Assembly: GCA_002298995.1 (NCBI GenBank)
Contig: DBMO01000037.1
Coordinates: 249,216 to 313,215 of the forward strand
Source of the DNA: Desulfarculales bacterium UBA696
GTDB taxonomy: Bacteria; Desulfobacterota; Syntrophobacteria; Syntrophobacterales; Syntrophobacteraceae
Reading direction: 5' to 3'
DNA: 64,000 nucleotides
This document shows, one piece after another, positions 27,888 to 36,214 of this stretch. A program made the position numbers and the translations under genes. Position 1 is the first letter of the stretch. The number at the start of each line of letters is the position of its first letter. The notes beneath the pieces are model-generated. The model ran no database searches. It saw nothing but the letters and a program-made list of their open reading frames with translations, and was not told the origin of the DNA.

Positions 27888-28724
27888 CTAGTTTTTAATC
27901 AGATCGATAACCAAGGACGCTACTTCTTTTGAATAGAGCATCCCCACATGGCTTACCGGCGACGTCGGATATTCGGTCCATCCGGGATAGGGCGCGCGCA
28001 GGCTTTCGGATGGCAGGACCAGCGCGTCCGCGGGTGAAAAAATACAGGCTGCGGGGCAGGGTGCTTCTCGCCCCTCCCGTTCGATTTCCCTGATAAGCGG
28101 GCCGTCATACATCAAGCTCCTGCCCAGATTGCCGGTGGCAAAAGCAGTCATTTTCGATCCGCGGTGAGGGGCTCCAAGCGTAATCACCAGGGAGGGGGCG
28201 TGGTCGCCCGAGGACCTTTCAGCGTAGACTCTGCAGAGGAGTCCGCCAAGACTGTGTCCTATAAGGACCAGCGGCTGCCCGGGTGCTTCGGCGTGAGTTT
28301 TTGCAACGAACCTTTCGAATTTGGTGAAAATCGATTCGAAAGAGGTGAAAAACGAGAAATAGTTCATGAGGTACAGGTTCGTGAAACCGGCTTTGCGAAG
28401 CCTGTGCCTCATCACGAGCCATGCCGACGTGTTATGGTAAAGGCCGTGGGTAAGGATGATAACCGGCTGAGAGGGCGCGATCCGTGCCGGCCTCCCAAGG
28501 CGCGGAAAAAGAACGAGAGGATATGTCATCATCACCACGAGCAGGCTTGCAAATCCTGTCAATACCCCGTGAAAGGTCAGGGCCATGAGGCTCCTGCCGG
28601 AGGACTCGACGAGGCTGCATTTAGGAGCGCCGGCATTTTCGAACCAGAAAAAAGAATAGATGAAGAGCGCGACAGCCGCCGAGATGCATATGGGGATAAG
28701 GAGTAACTCCGCGACGATGTTCAT
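27888..28724 (-). CDS. Membrane-anchored alpha/beta hydrolase (lipase-like)
   Basis: 278 residues. Two N-terminal hydrophobic segments (about 5-27 and 48-75) are followed by an alpha/beta hydrolase domain with nucleophile elbow GHSLGGL, an early oxyanion segment LTHGLYHNTSAW and a C-terminal SPVSHVGM holding the likely catalytic His. It resembles triacylglycerol lipases of the LipA/EstA type, facing the periplasm if the signal anchor is not cut. It starts 12 bp after the stop of the RACE gene and is probably co-transcribed with it. Confidence 0.82.
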   Translation of the reverse strand: MNIVAELLLIPICISAAVALFIYSFFWFENAGAPKCSLVESSGRSLMALTFHGVLTGFASLLVVMMTYPLVLFPRLGRPARIAPSQPVIILTHGLYHNTSAWLVMRHRLRKAGFTNLYLMNYFSFFTSFESIFTKFERFVAKTHAEAPGQPLVLIGHSLGGLLCRVYAERSSGDHAPSLVITLGAPHRGSKMTAFATGNLGRSLMYDGPLIREIEREGREAPCPAACIFSPADALVLPSESLRAPYPGWTEYPTSPVSHVGMLYSKEVASLVIDLIKN

Positions 28725-28736
28725 GGCAATCTCGAT

Positions 28737-30701
28737 TCATTCAAACATATGAGGGTGCTCATGATGCTTCAGGTTCCTGTCCAGGATCTCCTTTACCGAA
28801 GGAAAAAGACTCATGTCGGTGTGAGGCAGAAACATCGCCGCTATGAACTCGTTCATGAAGTCCTGGTTAACACTGAGCTCGAAATAGGTCATCCGGTTCG
28901 CTATTTCCTCGGCCCTGCGAAAGGCGTGTGTCGAAAGCAGCGCGAGCCGTGCACCGGCAAGGGAGCTGTTACCGACAAAGCGGATGCGCTCCTTTGGGAT
29001 GTCTGGAAGCAGGCCGATAAAGATTGCCTTCTCAATGTCGAGGTGAGCGCCGAAGCCGCCCGCGACATATATCCTCTGCAGGTCCGTGAACTCCATATCC
29101 ATGCTGTTCAGCAGGACCTTCACCGAAGCAAGCATCGCCCCTTTGCTCTTGATGAGGTTGCTTATATCGTCCTCGGTTATGACTATGGGCTGGCCGGATT
29201 CGGTTTCATAAGGAAAGGCGATGATGAATTCGGGTGTATCGTCGACTACCTGCACCCTGGGATGTGAGAAATTTGCAAACTTGCCGCTCTGGTCGATGAT
29301 GCCCGCGCAAAGCAATTCGGCAATTATGTCTATTATGGCCGAGCCGCAAAGGCCTATCGGTTTTTTCGATGCTATGGTCTCGTAATGGAGCTTCACGCCC
29401 TCGAAATGTATCGTATCGATGGCTCCGCCTATTGCCCGCATTCCACACTTGATTCCGCCACCCTCGAATGCCGGCCCGGCAGATGACGAACAGCATACCA
29501 GCCATTCATTGTTGCCTATCACTATTTCACCATTGGTGCCGACGTCGATCAGGGCGCTTATCTCGGGTTGATCGTACATGCCGCAGGCAAGAACGCCGGC
29601 GGTGATGTCGCCTCCAACATAGCTGCTGACACAGGGCATGCAGTGAAAAAACGCCTTGGGGTGGGCTTTCAGTCCCGTCTCGGAGGCCTGAAATTGAGGA
29701 AAGCGGGTAGCAACGGGTATATATGGAGCGATACGGATATTGGCCGGATCGATGCCCAGCAGGAGGTGGCTCATCACCGTATTCCCGGCGGCAACAAAAC
29801 AGGTGATGTCGTCATGATTGATTTTGTGCTTGGATACAAGCGAATCGACAAGGGAATTTATGGTGTATACAACTGCCTCGGAAAGTGGGCCAAGGCCTGA
29901 CTGTGTGACAGCATAGATCATCCGGGATATAACGTCTTCGCCATACCGCGCCTGGCTGTTGTGGCTGGCCTGAACGCCGATGACGGTGCCGCTTCGCAGG
30001 TGCACCAGTTGGGCCACTATGGTGGTTGTACCGACGTCGATGGCAATCCCGTAGTTGCGATTGGCCGTGTTTCCACCTTCAATCGCTCTGATCTGTGGGC
30101 ATTCGGCGTTTCGAAAGTGTACAGTGGCGGTTACCTTCCAGTTGTGCCTGCGCACAAGATGGTTAAGGTCCCAAAGGCATGAATAGTGTGTCAGGAAGCT
30201 CGTGTCCTCCAGCTTCTTTCGCAGCTCCCTGTGTACCCGCTCGAGGTCGGAGAGGCTGTCCGTAATAGTTGGATGGGGCAGCTCAAGGTAAAACTTCTGG
30301 CAAAGCGGGCGGAAAAATGAGCTGGCTCGGATATCCGGGCCTTTTTCCACCGCGGTTGGGGCATCATAAGAGACGAGATAATCGGCAATCTGTATCTGTT
30401 CAACATCCTGCCTCGATTCAGGCGGGACCCAGACCTCGATGTCCTCGTCCTGTATTTCCGCCTGGCATGCAAGAACATAGCCCTGCTCCATTTCTTTGCG
30501 GCTCAGCTGGCCGATTACCTTGCTGGATATTTTTACTTTTCCCTTCGTAACCCTGACGCGGCACTTTCCGCATATCCCCTGGCCGCCGCAAAGGTTACTC
30601 AGGTCGATTTCGGCGTAGGAAGCTATCTCCATCAATTTTTCGCCTGGCTCGGCCTCGGTTCGAGTGCCTTCCGGCTGAAAAGTAACTATAATCTTGCCCA
30701 T
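28737..30701 (-). CDS. Reductive activator of corrinoid enzymes (RACE/RamA-like)
   Basis: 654 residues. An N-terminal plant-type [2Fe-2S] ferredoxin domain has C38, C44, C47 and C79 (CGGQGICGKC...LAC). The rest is an ASKHA-type ATPase domain of the DUF4445 family: GIAIDVGTTTIVAQLV, GLNGEIVI-like phosphate loop VGTNGEIVIGN, and AGPAFEGGGIKCGMRA. RACE proteins reduce inactive Co(II) corrinoid to Co(I) using ATP, keeping methyltransferases such as those for methanol, methoxyarenes or acetogenesis active. The C-terminal adenine-loop region IYVAGGFGAHLD is present. No methyltransferase or corrinoid protein gene is adjacent, so its client is unknown. Confidence 0.9.
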   Translation of the reverse strand: MGKIIVTFQPEGTRTEAEPGEKLMEIASYAEIDLSNLCGGQGICGKCRVRVTKGKVKISSKVIGQLSRKEMEQGYVLACQAEIQDEDIEVWVPPESRQDVEQIQIADYLVSYDAPTAVEKGPDIRASSFFRPLCQKFYLELPHPTITDSLSDLERVHRELRKKLEDTSFLTHYSCLWDLNHLVRRHNWKVTATVHFRNAECPQIRAIEGGNTANRNYGIAIDVGTTTIVAQLVHLRSGTVIGVQASHNSQARYGEDVISRMIYAVTQSGLGPLSEAVVYTINSLVDSLVSKHKINHDDITCFVAAGNTVMSHLLLGIDPANIRIAPYIPVATRFPQFQASETGLKAHPKAFFHCMPCVSSYVGGDITAGVLACGMYDQPEISALIDVGTNGEIVIGNNEWLVCCSSSAGPAFEGGGIKCGMRAIGGAIDTIHFEGVKLHYETIASKKPIGLCGSAIIDIIAELLCAGIIDQSGKFANFSHPRVQVVDDTPEFIIAFPYETESGQPIVITEDDISNLIKSKGAMLASVKVLLNSMDMEFTDLQRIYVAGGFGAHLDIEKAIFIGLLPDIPKERIRFVGNSSLAGARLALLSTHAFRRAEEIANRMTYFELSVNQDFMNEFIAAMFLPHTDMSLFPSVKEILDRNLKHHEHPHMFE

Positions 30702-30758
30702 TCACATCTCCATGGGAAAATACAAAGCGCCGCGCAATGTGCCGGCCTGCTATCCGTC

Positions 30759-31913
30759 ATGGCGGATAGCAGGCCGGAAAACAATTCGGTGGCGAATTCA
30801 GGCATCGAGGGGGGAGTCGTGTTGGACCAAACGGGATCGAAAGTAGCATATTATATAACCCCGCATGGCTTTGGCCATGCAGTGCGCGCGTTGGAAACAA
30901 TTCGACGCCTGACGGATCTGGACCCCGGTTCCAAGCCCATCATTATATCAGATATACCCTATGCGCTTGTAGAGCAAAATGTTGGCAGGCCCATTCCAAT
31001 GAGGCGGGTTCGGCTGGATATTGGTTTGTGCCAGTTTGACAGCATACGGTTCGATCTCGAAAAGACGCTGCTGGCCCTCGAGAAGCTTCTATCCGAGGCG
31101 GGAGCTATAATAGAGCGCGAAAAGCAGTTCCTGCTCAGCCGCAACGTAAGGCTTGTCGTCTCGGATATTCCTTTCCTGCCATTTGACGCCGCGCGGGAAT
31201 GCGGGCTGAAATCAATCGGGATCGGCAACTTTACCTGGGATTGGATCTACAGGGATTATGCGGGAAGCGATCCACGCTGGAACGAGATCATATCCCGGAT
31301 TAAAGACAGTTATGGTACGGGCTCGCTATTTCTGCGCCTTCCCATGCACGGTGACTGCTCGGTATTTCCGAAAATCGAAGATGTCTCTCTGGTCGCTCGA
31401 AAATCGAGCCGGAGCAGGAATGAGATTAGATCGCTGCTCGGGCTGAGCGTCGAGGAGAAGATGGTTCTGGTCTCTTTCAGCAGCCTCGAAATTGACGAAG
31501 CCGCCCTTGCCAGGCTCAAGAAAATCAGCGGCATAACTTTCTTCTACAAAAGTCCCACGAAATTCCCCTTGCCAGGTGCGCGCTCGATAGACGGAACGGA
31601 GATATCATATGTGGATGCCGTAGCCGCAGCAGATGCAGTTATCACAAAGCCCGGGTACGGCATAGTCTCCGATTGCCTCGCCCATGGCACACCAATCATC
31701 TACACCGACCGCGGCCCGTTTCCAGAATACGAGATATTGGTCGAAACAATCCGGCGCGAACTGACCTGTGTCTATATTGACAGAGTAGATTTCCTTGCCG
31801 GGAATTGGCATGAGGCAATCCGAAAAATTCTAGCTCTTCCGCGAAAGCAGCCTGCGATAAAGATGGATGGCGCAGATCAGTGTGCGAGGAAAATACTGGA
31901 TTTTCTGAAATAA
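30759..31913 (+). CDS. MurG-like (GT28/GT-B fold) glycosyltransferase
   Basis: 384 residues. The N-terminus YYITPHGFGHAVRALETIRRL has the GT-B glycine-rich acceptor loop. The C-terminal donor site has ADAVITKPGYGIVSDCLAHGTPIIYTDRGPFPEYEIL, close to the MurG pattern GGxGT...P and to the N-terminal part of plant L-arabinokinase. Donor and acceptor are unknown. The ribosome-binding site at ATG 30759 is weak; a GTG at 30819 preceded by GAGGGGGGA would drop 20 low-complexity residues and may be the true start. Divergent from the RACE gene. Confidence 0.78.
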   Translation: MADSRPENNSVANSGIEGGVVLDQTGSKVAYYITPHGFGHAVRALETIRRLTDLDPGSKPIIISDIPYALVEQNVGRPIPMRRVRLDIGLCQFDSIRFDLEKTLLALEKLLSEAGAIIEREKQFLLSRNVRLVVSDIPFLPFDAARECGLKSIGIGNFTWDWIYRDYAGSDPRWNEIISRIKDSYGTGSLFLRLPMHGDCSVFPKIEDVSLVARKSSRSRNEIRSLLGLSVEEKMVLVSFSSLEIDEAALARLKKISGITFFYKSPTKFPLPGARSIDGTEISYVDAVAAADAVITKPGYGIVSDCLAHGTPIIYTDRGPFPEYEILVETIRRELTCVYIDRVDFLAGNWHEAIRKILALPRKQPAIKMDGADQCARKILDFLK

Positions 31914-32075
31914 TGACCTTTTTAGACACGACCGCTAAAGTCCAGCCCAAATCTTCCCGAAAAGATTAAAGTCAAAAGGCAAAAGGATGTTCGGTGCAAC
32001 GCCGCCGTGCTATCATGACGTGGGCGATAATCTCAACTTGAACATATTACCCTCGAATCTGGAAAATAGCCTTTC

Positions 32076-33263
32076 ATGTATCTGACCTCTTTCATTCATC
32101 GAGAGGAGCTGCTGGAAATTGCCGAGAGGTGGTTCTGGGGGAAGCCAGATCCGGGTGATGCCCTGCGGCTCACTAAGATTCTCATCTGCGACGGGTTTGT
32201 GATCGGAGAGACCCTCGATTCTATTATTGACCGGTTTCTGGAAATTATCCGGCCCGGGCCATTCAATAAAGTTCGAATCCGGTCAAAGGGGGAGCTGCGT
32301 GAGGCAATTTACCGGTCCTCTGGCCGCGGCTCGGCGCGTGCGAGGTTACTTTCGGATAACTACCTGAAAAACCCGGATTATTTCTACCGCGACGCGCCAA
32401 TAAACGGTCTGCTCTGCCTGGATGGTTCCGGCATTCTTGTCGGGTCTGCCCGGATAAAGCGGCCTCGGCGGATCGCCGAGAAGGCAAACCGGCGCATCGC
32501 GAAATGGATTTTCAATACGGTACTCGATGAGGCGCAGGCAATGGCGAAGCTTAGGGCCGCTATATCGGGGGTCCCTCTTGAGGAACTCTACACCCCCGAG
32601 GCGGAAATGGTTCGCGAATTTGTCGAGGCCGAAGAAAGAATCGCGCGAAGCTTTCGCGAAGGGACAATACGGTTCGACCGTGAGGCCATAACCATCAACG
32701 ATGTGGGCGGTATCAAGATTATAGGTGAAGAGCACGAACTGAAGCTCATCGAGGAAACACTGCGCTCCGATCCCACGGTTGGTCTCTCGGAGCGCGAGGA
32801 TTTTCGGGGCGACTACGAGGCTGTAAGCTTGATAATCGAAGTTTCCTGGGATCCTGAGTCAATCTGCCGAAAGTACAGGGAAGGGAAGAACTGGGAGAAG
32901 TATCTGAACCGCGGGGTTCCCGAGCAGGAACTCAAGAAGGGAATCGAGCCGCTGCTGGCGGGTGCAGACCCGCGGTTAAAGATTGAGTTGATACTCTCGA
33001 CCTTTGATGCAATGGTCGAATCGGAACTCGGCAACAGCATTCACGAGGAGCGGATAATTGCCCAGCGGGACTGCAAGGCCTACAAGGGCTACATCCCGAC
33101 CAACGTGGAATTTCTGCTCGAATATCTTTTCGCGGTGGGCTTCAGCCCGCAAACCGACATCGAACTCCTGCCCATTAAGCTATGGGGGAGATATCTTCCC
33201 GATACTCTGGTCACTTTCATTCGCCGGCTCTATCGCCTGCCGGAATACGATCTTTTCTACTGA
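32076..33263 (+). CDS. Hypothetical protein, 395 residues
   Basis: A soluble, Glu/Arg/Ile-rich protein with no signal peptide. Recognisable internal features are a basic stretch around residues 125-145 (RIKRPRRIAEKANRRIAKW) and a mixed region INDVGGIKIIGEEHELKLIEE then DYEAVSLIIEVSWDPESI, which faintly recalls the beta strands of RelA/SpoT-type nucleotidyltransferases. The match is too weak to name a function. C-terminal half is helical and ends in LYRLPEYDLFY. It converges on the PP2C gene with 20 bp between stops. Confidence 0.75.
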   Translation: MYLTSFIHREELLEIAERWFWGKPDPGDALRLTKILICDGFVIGETLDSIIDRFLEIIRPGPFNKVRIRSKGELREAIYRSSGRGSARARLLSDNYLKNPDYFYRDAPINGLLCLDGSGILVGSARIKRPRRIAEKANRRIAKWIFNTVLDEAQAMAKLRAAISGVPLEELYTPEAEMVREFVEAEERIARSFREGTIRFDREAITINDVGGIKIIGEEHELKLIEETLRSDPTVGLSEREDFRGDYEAVSLIIEVSWDPESICRKYREGKNWEKYLNRGVPEQELKKGIEPLLAGADPRLKIELILSTFDAMVESELGNSIHEERIIAQRDCKAYKGYIPTNVEFLLEYLFAVGFSPQTDIELLPIKLWGRYLPDTLVTFIRRLYRLPEYDLFY

Positions 33264-33283
33264 AATAAGCTTCTTGGACGAAC

Positions 33284-33991
33284 CTAGATTCTGGCCAGGA
33301 CAGCCGTGATATTGTCGTTGCCGCTGGACTTGAGGCTTCTTTCGATCAAGATCCCGAGTTTTTCCCGCAGGCCAATGTTAAGGGCCAGCACCGACTCGAT
33401 TTCGGAATGCGGCATGGAATCGTGGAGGCCATCGGAGGATAGCATCAGGAGGTCTCCCGAATCTAGACTCAGTGTCCCTTCCTCGGGTTCGAAATTAGGG
33501 CAGCCAACGCATTTTAGCAACATGCTCCCATAAGGATGAACCCGTGCCATCTCGCTCGATATTTTGCCTTTCTTGAGAAGCGATCCGGGAATTGTGTGGT
33601 CGGTGGTGACCTGGTGCAACACACCCTGTCGGAAATGATACAGCCTGCTGTCTCCGACGTGAACCCAAAAACCGGTGCGCCCCGAGATAAAAACGGATGT
33701 GACTGTTGTGCCCATTCCCTTCATGGATGGGTCCAGGCGGGATGAATCGACGATTGTTTTATTGGCATCGAAGACTGCCCTGACGAGATTCTTAAGGGGG
33801 TGGTTCGACGCAGCATCCAGGCGCTCCATCGCCTCCATTGCCACTTGAGCCGCAACCTCCCCCGCAACATGGCCTCCCATGCCGTCAGCCAGGGCGAGCA
33901 GGGCCGAGTCGTCACTAAAAGTTTTTACGAGAAAGCGATCTTCGTTGTTTGACCTGACTAAGCCGGTATGGGTCCCCGATTCTATCAGCAT
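33284..33991 (-). CDS. PP2C-type serine/threonine protein phosphatase
   Basis: 235 residues. All main PP2C motifs are visible: SNNEDRF near residue 14, LADGMGGHVAGEVAA (about 34-48), the central GTTVTSVFI, HVGDSRLYHF, LTxDHT-type VTTDHTIPG, and LSSDGLHDSM with the late GNDNITAVL. The metal-binding aspartates are present. It should dephosphorylate Ser/Thr-phosphorylated proteins in the cytoplasm. No Ser/Thr kinase or FHA protein is next to it. Confidence 0.93.
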   Translation of the reverse strand: MLIESGTHTGLVRSNNEDRFLVKTFSDDSALLALADGMGGHVAGEVAAQVAMEAMERLDAASNHPLKNLVRAVFDANKTIVDSSRLDPSMKGMGTTVTSVFISGRTGFWVHVGDSRLYHFRQGVLHQVTTDHTIPGSLLKKGKISSEMARVHPYGSMLLKCVGCPNFEPEEGTLSLDSGDLLMLSSDGLHDSMPHSEIESVLALNIGLREKLGILIERSLKSSGNDNITAVLARI

Positions 33992-34133
33992 CTTCCAATC
34001 GCTCCCTCGCTATGCGCCCTCGACAAATTAAATTGTGCTTGGCCGGTGATTTTATATCACCTCTCGGTAAAGTTTAAATACTTACCGCGCGGCTGGTGCG
34101 TTTTTCTTGCTTATTTTCCGGATCAGCTGGAAC

Positions 34134-34179
34134 AAAAAAATCGCCCCCGCGGAAATGGCGCTGATCCGTCGAGGGCGAT
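34134..34179 (-). terminator. Terminator of the radical SAM unit
   Basis: On the minus strand GATCGCCC pairs with GGGCGAT (34173-34179 with 34140-34146, a longer imperfect stem inside) and is followed by seven T. It ends the peptide/maturase transcript. Confidence 0.8.
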
Positions 34180-34205
34180 CAATTTGCATTCCGGTGGAAA
34201 ATCAA

Positions 34206-35597
34206 TCAGATCAGCTTAAACGATTCCTCGGTTTCCTCCTGCCAGCCGTCCCACAGGAACGCATCTTCACGGCCCTTGGCGATTACCCGAAAAGCGTAGC
34301 GCACCTGCTCTTCGTAAAACTCGCAGTATGGGCTGGGGGCGTTCACAGTTCCGGAGACCGCTTTAATCTCCGCGGGACAAGGGGCGCCGCAGAAATGCCT
34401 GATCGCGCAGCCTGAGCAAGGCTTGAAGTCCTCCGCCTTGCGCGTGGTGATCTCGAGAAAAGGCTTGGTGACCAGGATATCGCCTATCTCATCCGAATAA
34501 AGATTGCCGCCCTTGTATTCCGGAAATCCGATGAACTCACTGCACGGAAAAACATCACCGTGAGCGGAAACGGCAACGAAACAGCGCCCACCTCCGCACG
34601 GTGATATATCGCACATCAGCCGTCTGCCGGTCGGACCCGCAATGCCTGCCAGGACGTTGGCGAAATTAGCCACGACAAGCTTTCGGCCGGATTTCTCGAA
34701 AAGCTCGTAGGTACGGTCGAGCGCTTCAAGAAAGAAGCGGGACATCTCGCCATTATCGGGCTTGAGATCGTTTCCTCCCTGCCGTGTGCAGCGCACGGGG
34801 TTGAACATTACCGTGCGCACGCCGTGTTCGTGGTAGAAGTCGACCATTGCGGGAAGGCTTCTAACGTTCAGGCTCGTCACAGTGGTGATGACGTTGAAGG
34901 CTTCATAATTCGAAAGCTTTTCAAGCACCTTCACCACCTGTGCGAAATAGCCGGTCCCGTTCCAGTTCTTCCTGGTGAGATCGGCCACTTCCGCCGTGGG
35001 AGCATCAAGAGAGATGCCAATCCCAACCCCGTGCTCTTTAAGGAATGCGATGGACTCATCATCGAGCAACGAGGCGTTTGTTTGGAGCCCAAACACGAAA
35101 TCCTCGCCAAAGCGCTCAATGCCGGCGAAAACCGACTCTTTTGCCATCATCGGCTCGCTGCCGTGAAAGATGAGTTGTGGCTTAGCTCCTTCCGGCAGGA
35201 CAGTGGCGAAATACCGCTTGAGGCGTTCCAATGCCAGGCAGAGTTCGTCACTAGTCATCGTCTTTCCGCTCCGCCGCATCTCTTCCGGCAAGTAGCAGTA
35301 GCTGCAATTGAAATTGCACTGCTCCGTCGGATTGAAATAGGCTGCGGAAGGTTTCAATCCATAGCGTAAGTTCTTCATTTCAGAATTGAAGTCCTCGGAG
35401 CTTTGATTGAAACTCTCGATGAGCGACCCCCCAAGTGCTTCCTTTAGCTCATCCCGGTGGACCAGCGCCCAAAAGGCGCTATCCGGCTCGACGACCGCCA
35501 CTTTGTCAGGCAGTCCGACTTCCAGGACTGAAAAGCAGGGGCCATAGCCCGTGTTAGCGTAAAGGGGCTTTTGACCGCTATTCTGTGCAGTGCTCAT
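34206..35597 (-). CDS. Radical SAM/SPASM peptide maturase (CbpB-like)
   Basis: 463 residues. The radical SAM core has C94-x3-C98-x2-C101 (CNFNCSYC) to hold the SAM-binding [4Fe-4S] cluster, then FHGSEPM, LQTNASLL and GISLDAP. The C-terminal SPASM/twitch region is rich in Cys: CDISPCGGGRC, FPCSEFIGF, CSGCAIRHFCGAPC and PYCEFY, enough for two auxiliary clusters. Residues 1-80 are an extra N-terminal part that may hold a peptide-recognition fold. This layout is that of enzymes that modify ribosomal peptides or mature anaerobic sulfatases. The gene starts 12 bp after a 32-codon peptide gene, behind a cobalamin riboswitch. From memory this pair matches the uncharacterised CbpA/CbpB families. Confidence 0.88.
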   Translation of the reverse strand: MSTAQNSGQKPLYANTGYGPCFSVLEVGLPDKVAVVEPDSAFWALVHRDELKEALGGSLIESFNQSSEDFNSEMKNLRYGLKPSAAYFNPTEQCNFNCSYCYLPEEMRRSGKTMTSDELCLALERLKRYFATVLPEGAKPQLIFHGSEPMMAKESVFAGIERFGEDFVFGLQTNASLLDDESIAFLKEHGVGIGISLDAPTAEVADLTRKNWNGTGYFAQVVKVLEKLSNYEAFNVITTVTSLNVRSLPAMVDFYHEHGVRTVMFNPVRCTRQGGNDLKPDNGEMSRFFLEALDRTYELFEKSGRKLVVANFANVLAGIAGPTGRRLMCDISPCGGGRCFVAVSAHGDVFPCSEFIGFPEYKGGNLYSDEIGDILVTKPFLEITTRKAEDFKPCSGCAIRHFCGAPCPAEIKAVSGTVNAPSPYCEFYEEQVRYAFRVIAKGREDAFLWDGWQEETEESFKLI

Positions 35598-35609
35598 TGG
35601 ATTTCCCCG

Positions 35610-35708
35610 CTATTTCTTTTCGGTTTTCGGGGACAGAAGGATGTAGTGCGACAGGCCTGTCCCATTGTTGGAGCGGCAGCGACGGCGATAAGAAACTGAC
35701 TTTTTCAT
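35610..35708 (-). CDS. Precursor peptide of radical SAM maturase (CbpA-like)
   Basis: A 32-residue peptide, ATG 35708 to TAG 35610. AGGAGG at 35715-35720 sits six bases before the start, an ideal ribosome-binding site. The peptide starts MKKSVS, has the core YRRRCRSNNGTGLSHYI with a single Cys, and ends in a Lys/Thr/Glu tail. There is no hydrophobic signal sequence. It lies between the riboswitch terminator and the maturase gene, with the maturase starting 12 bp after its stop. It is the obvious substrate of that enzyme: Cys11, Asn, Tyr and His residues are possible sites of modification. The nature of the modification is unknown. Confidence 0.8.
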   Translation of the reverse strand: MKKSVSYRRRCRSNNGTGLSHYILLSPKTEKK

Positions 35709-35741
35709 GAAATTCCTCCTTGTTTGATGTTGGGTGCGCAT

Positions 35742-35779
35742 AAAAAAAGCCCGGAAGGACACAAACGTCCTTCCGGGCT
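35742..35779 (-). terminator. Intrinsic terminator, riboswitch expression platform
   Basis: A 13-bp perfect stem AGCCCGGAAGGAC / GTCCTTCCGGGCT (35748-35779) with a six-base loop, followed on the minus strand by seven T. It lies after the cobalamin aptamer and before the peptide gene. UUUCCG at 35791-35796 could pair with CGGAAG (35770-35775) in the 5' arm as an antiterminator. Confidence 0.88.
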
Positions 35780-35811
35780 CCCTTTACCATCGGAAACCTT
35801 CTTTTATAGCC

Positions 35812-35981
35812 TCTCCAGCAGGTCTTCTGGCTTTCGGATCGTCTGGGGACCCGCGGGCCTTCCCCTCGAGGTGGTCCTTCGAGAGTGGCCGAGCAGCGCT
35901 CGAATGCGAATCCTCATCCCCGATTACAGCGGCGGGACCGCCACGGATTTTCACCGTGTTCCGGGATGCTGAAAAGAGTAC
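35812..35981 (-). promoter_or_regulatory. Cobalamin (adenosylcobalamin-type) riboswitch
   Basis: Read on the minus strand, the RNA has the conserved aptamer blocks in order: ACGGUGAAAAUCCG, then GGCGGUCCCGCCGCUGUAAU (B12 box region) and CGGGGAUGAGG, a variable hairpin, GGGAAGG-type GGGGAAGGCCCGCG, and the closing CGAUCCGAAAGCCAGAAGACCUGC. Class I cobalamin aptamers have exactly this order. A terminator follows at 35742-35779, so ligand binding should stop transcription of the peptide and maturase genes. Confidence 0.93.
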
Positions 35982-35988
35982 GTCGCGT

Positions 35989-36018
35989 AGAATACATCAA
36001 GGCCCGGAGGTGTGTCAA
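35989..36018 (-). promoter_or_regulatory. Sigma-70 promoter of the riboswitch transcript
   Basis: On the minus strand TTGACA (36013-36018) and TATTCT (35989-35994) are separated by 18 bp. Transcription would start near 35982, right before the aptamer. Confidence 0.75.
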
Positions 36019-36214
36019 TTCTTAAGCTCGGATTATAAAACGCCCGCTATTTCGAATGCTTCGGGTCAAACCGCGGCTTCGATAGGCGTTTGAGCTGTGC
36101 TTCCGGATGCATGGATGATATATTTGTTCGTCCTCCAAGAGGGGGAGCATTGTGGGGCAGGCTTCCCCGGCCTGCCACAGGTCCATTCGGAAAGGTTCCA
36201 GGAAAACAGGCCAA

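Noticed and set aside
32076..33263. Possible RelA/SpoT-like (p)ppGpp synthetase
   Set aside because: Only a faint match in INDVGGIKIIGEE and DYEAVSLIIE; catalytic residues cannot be aligned with confidence.
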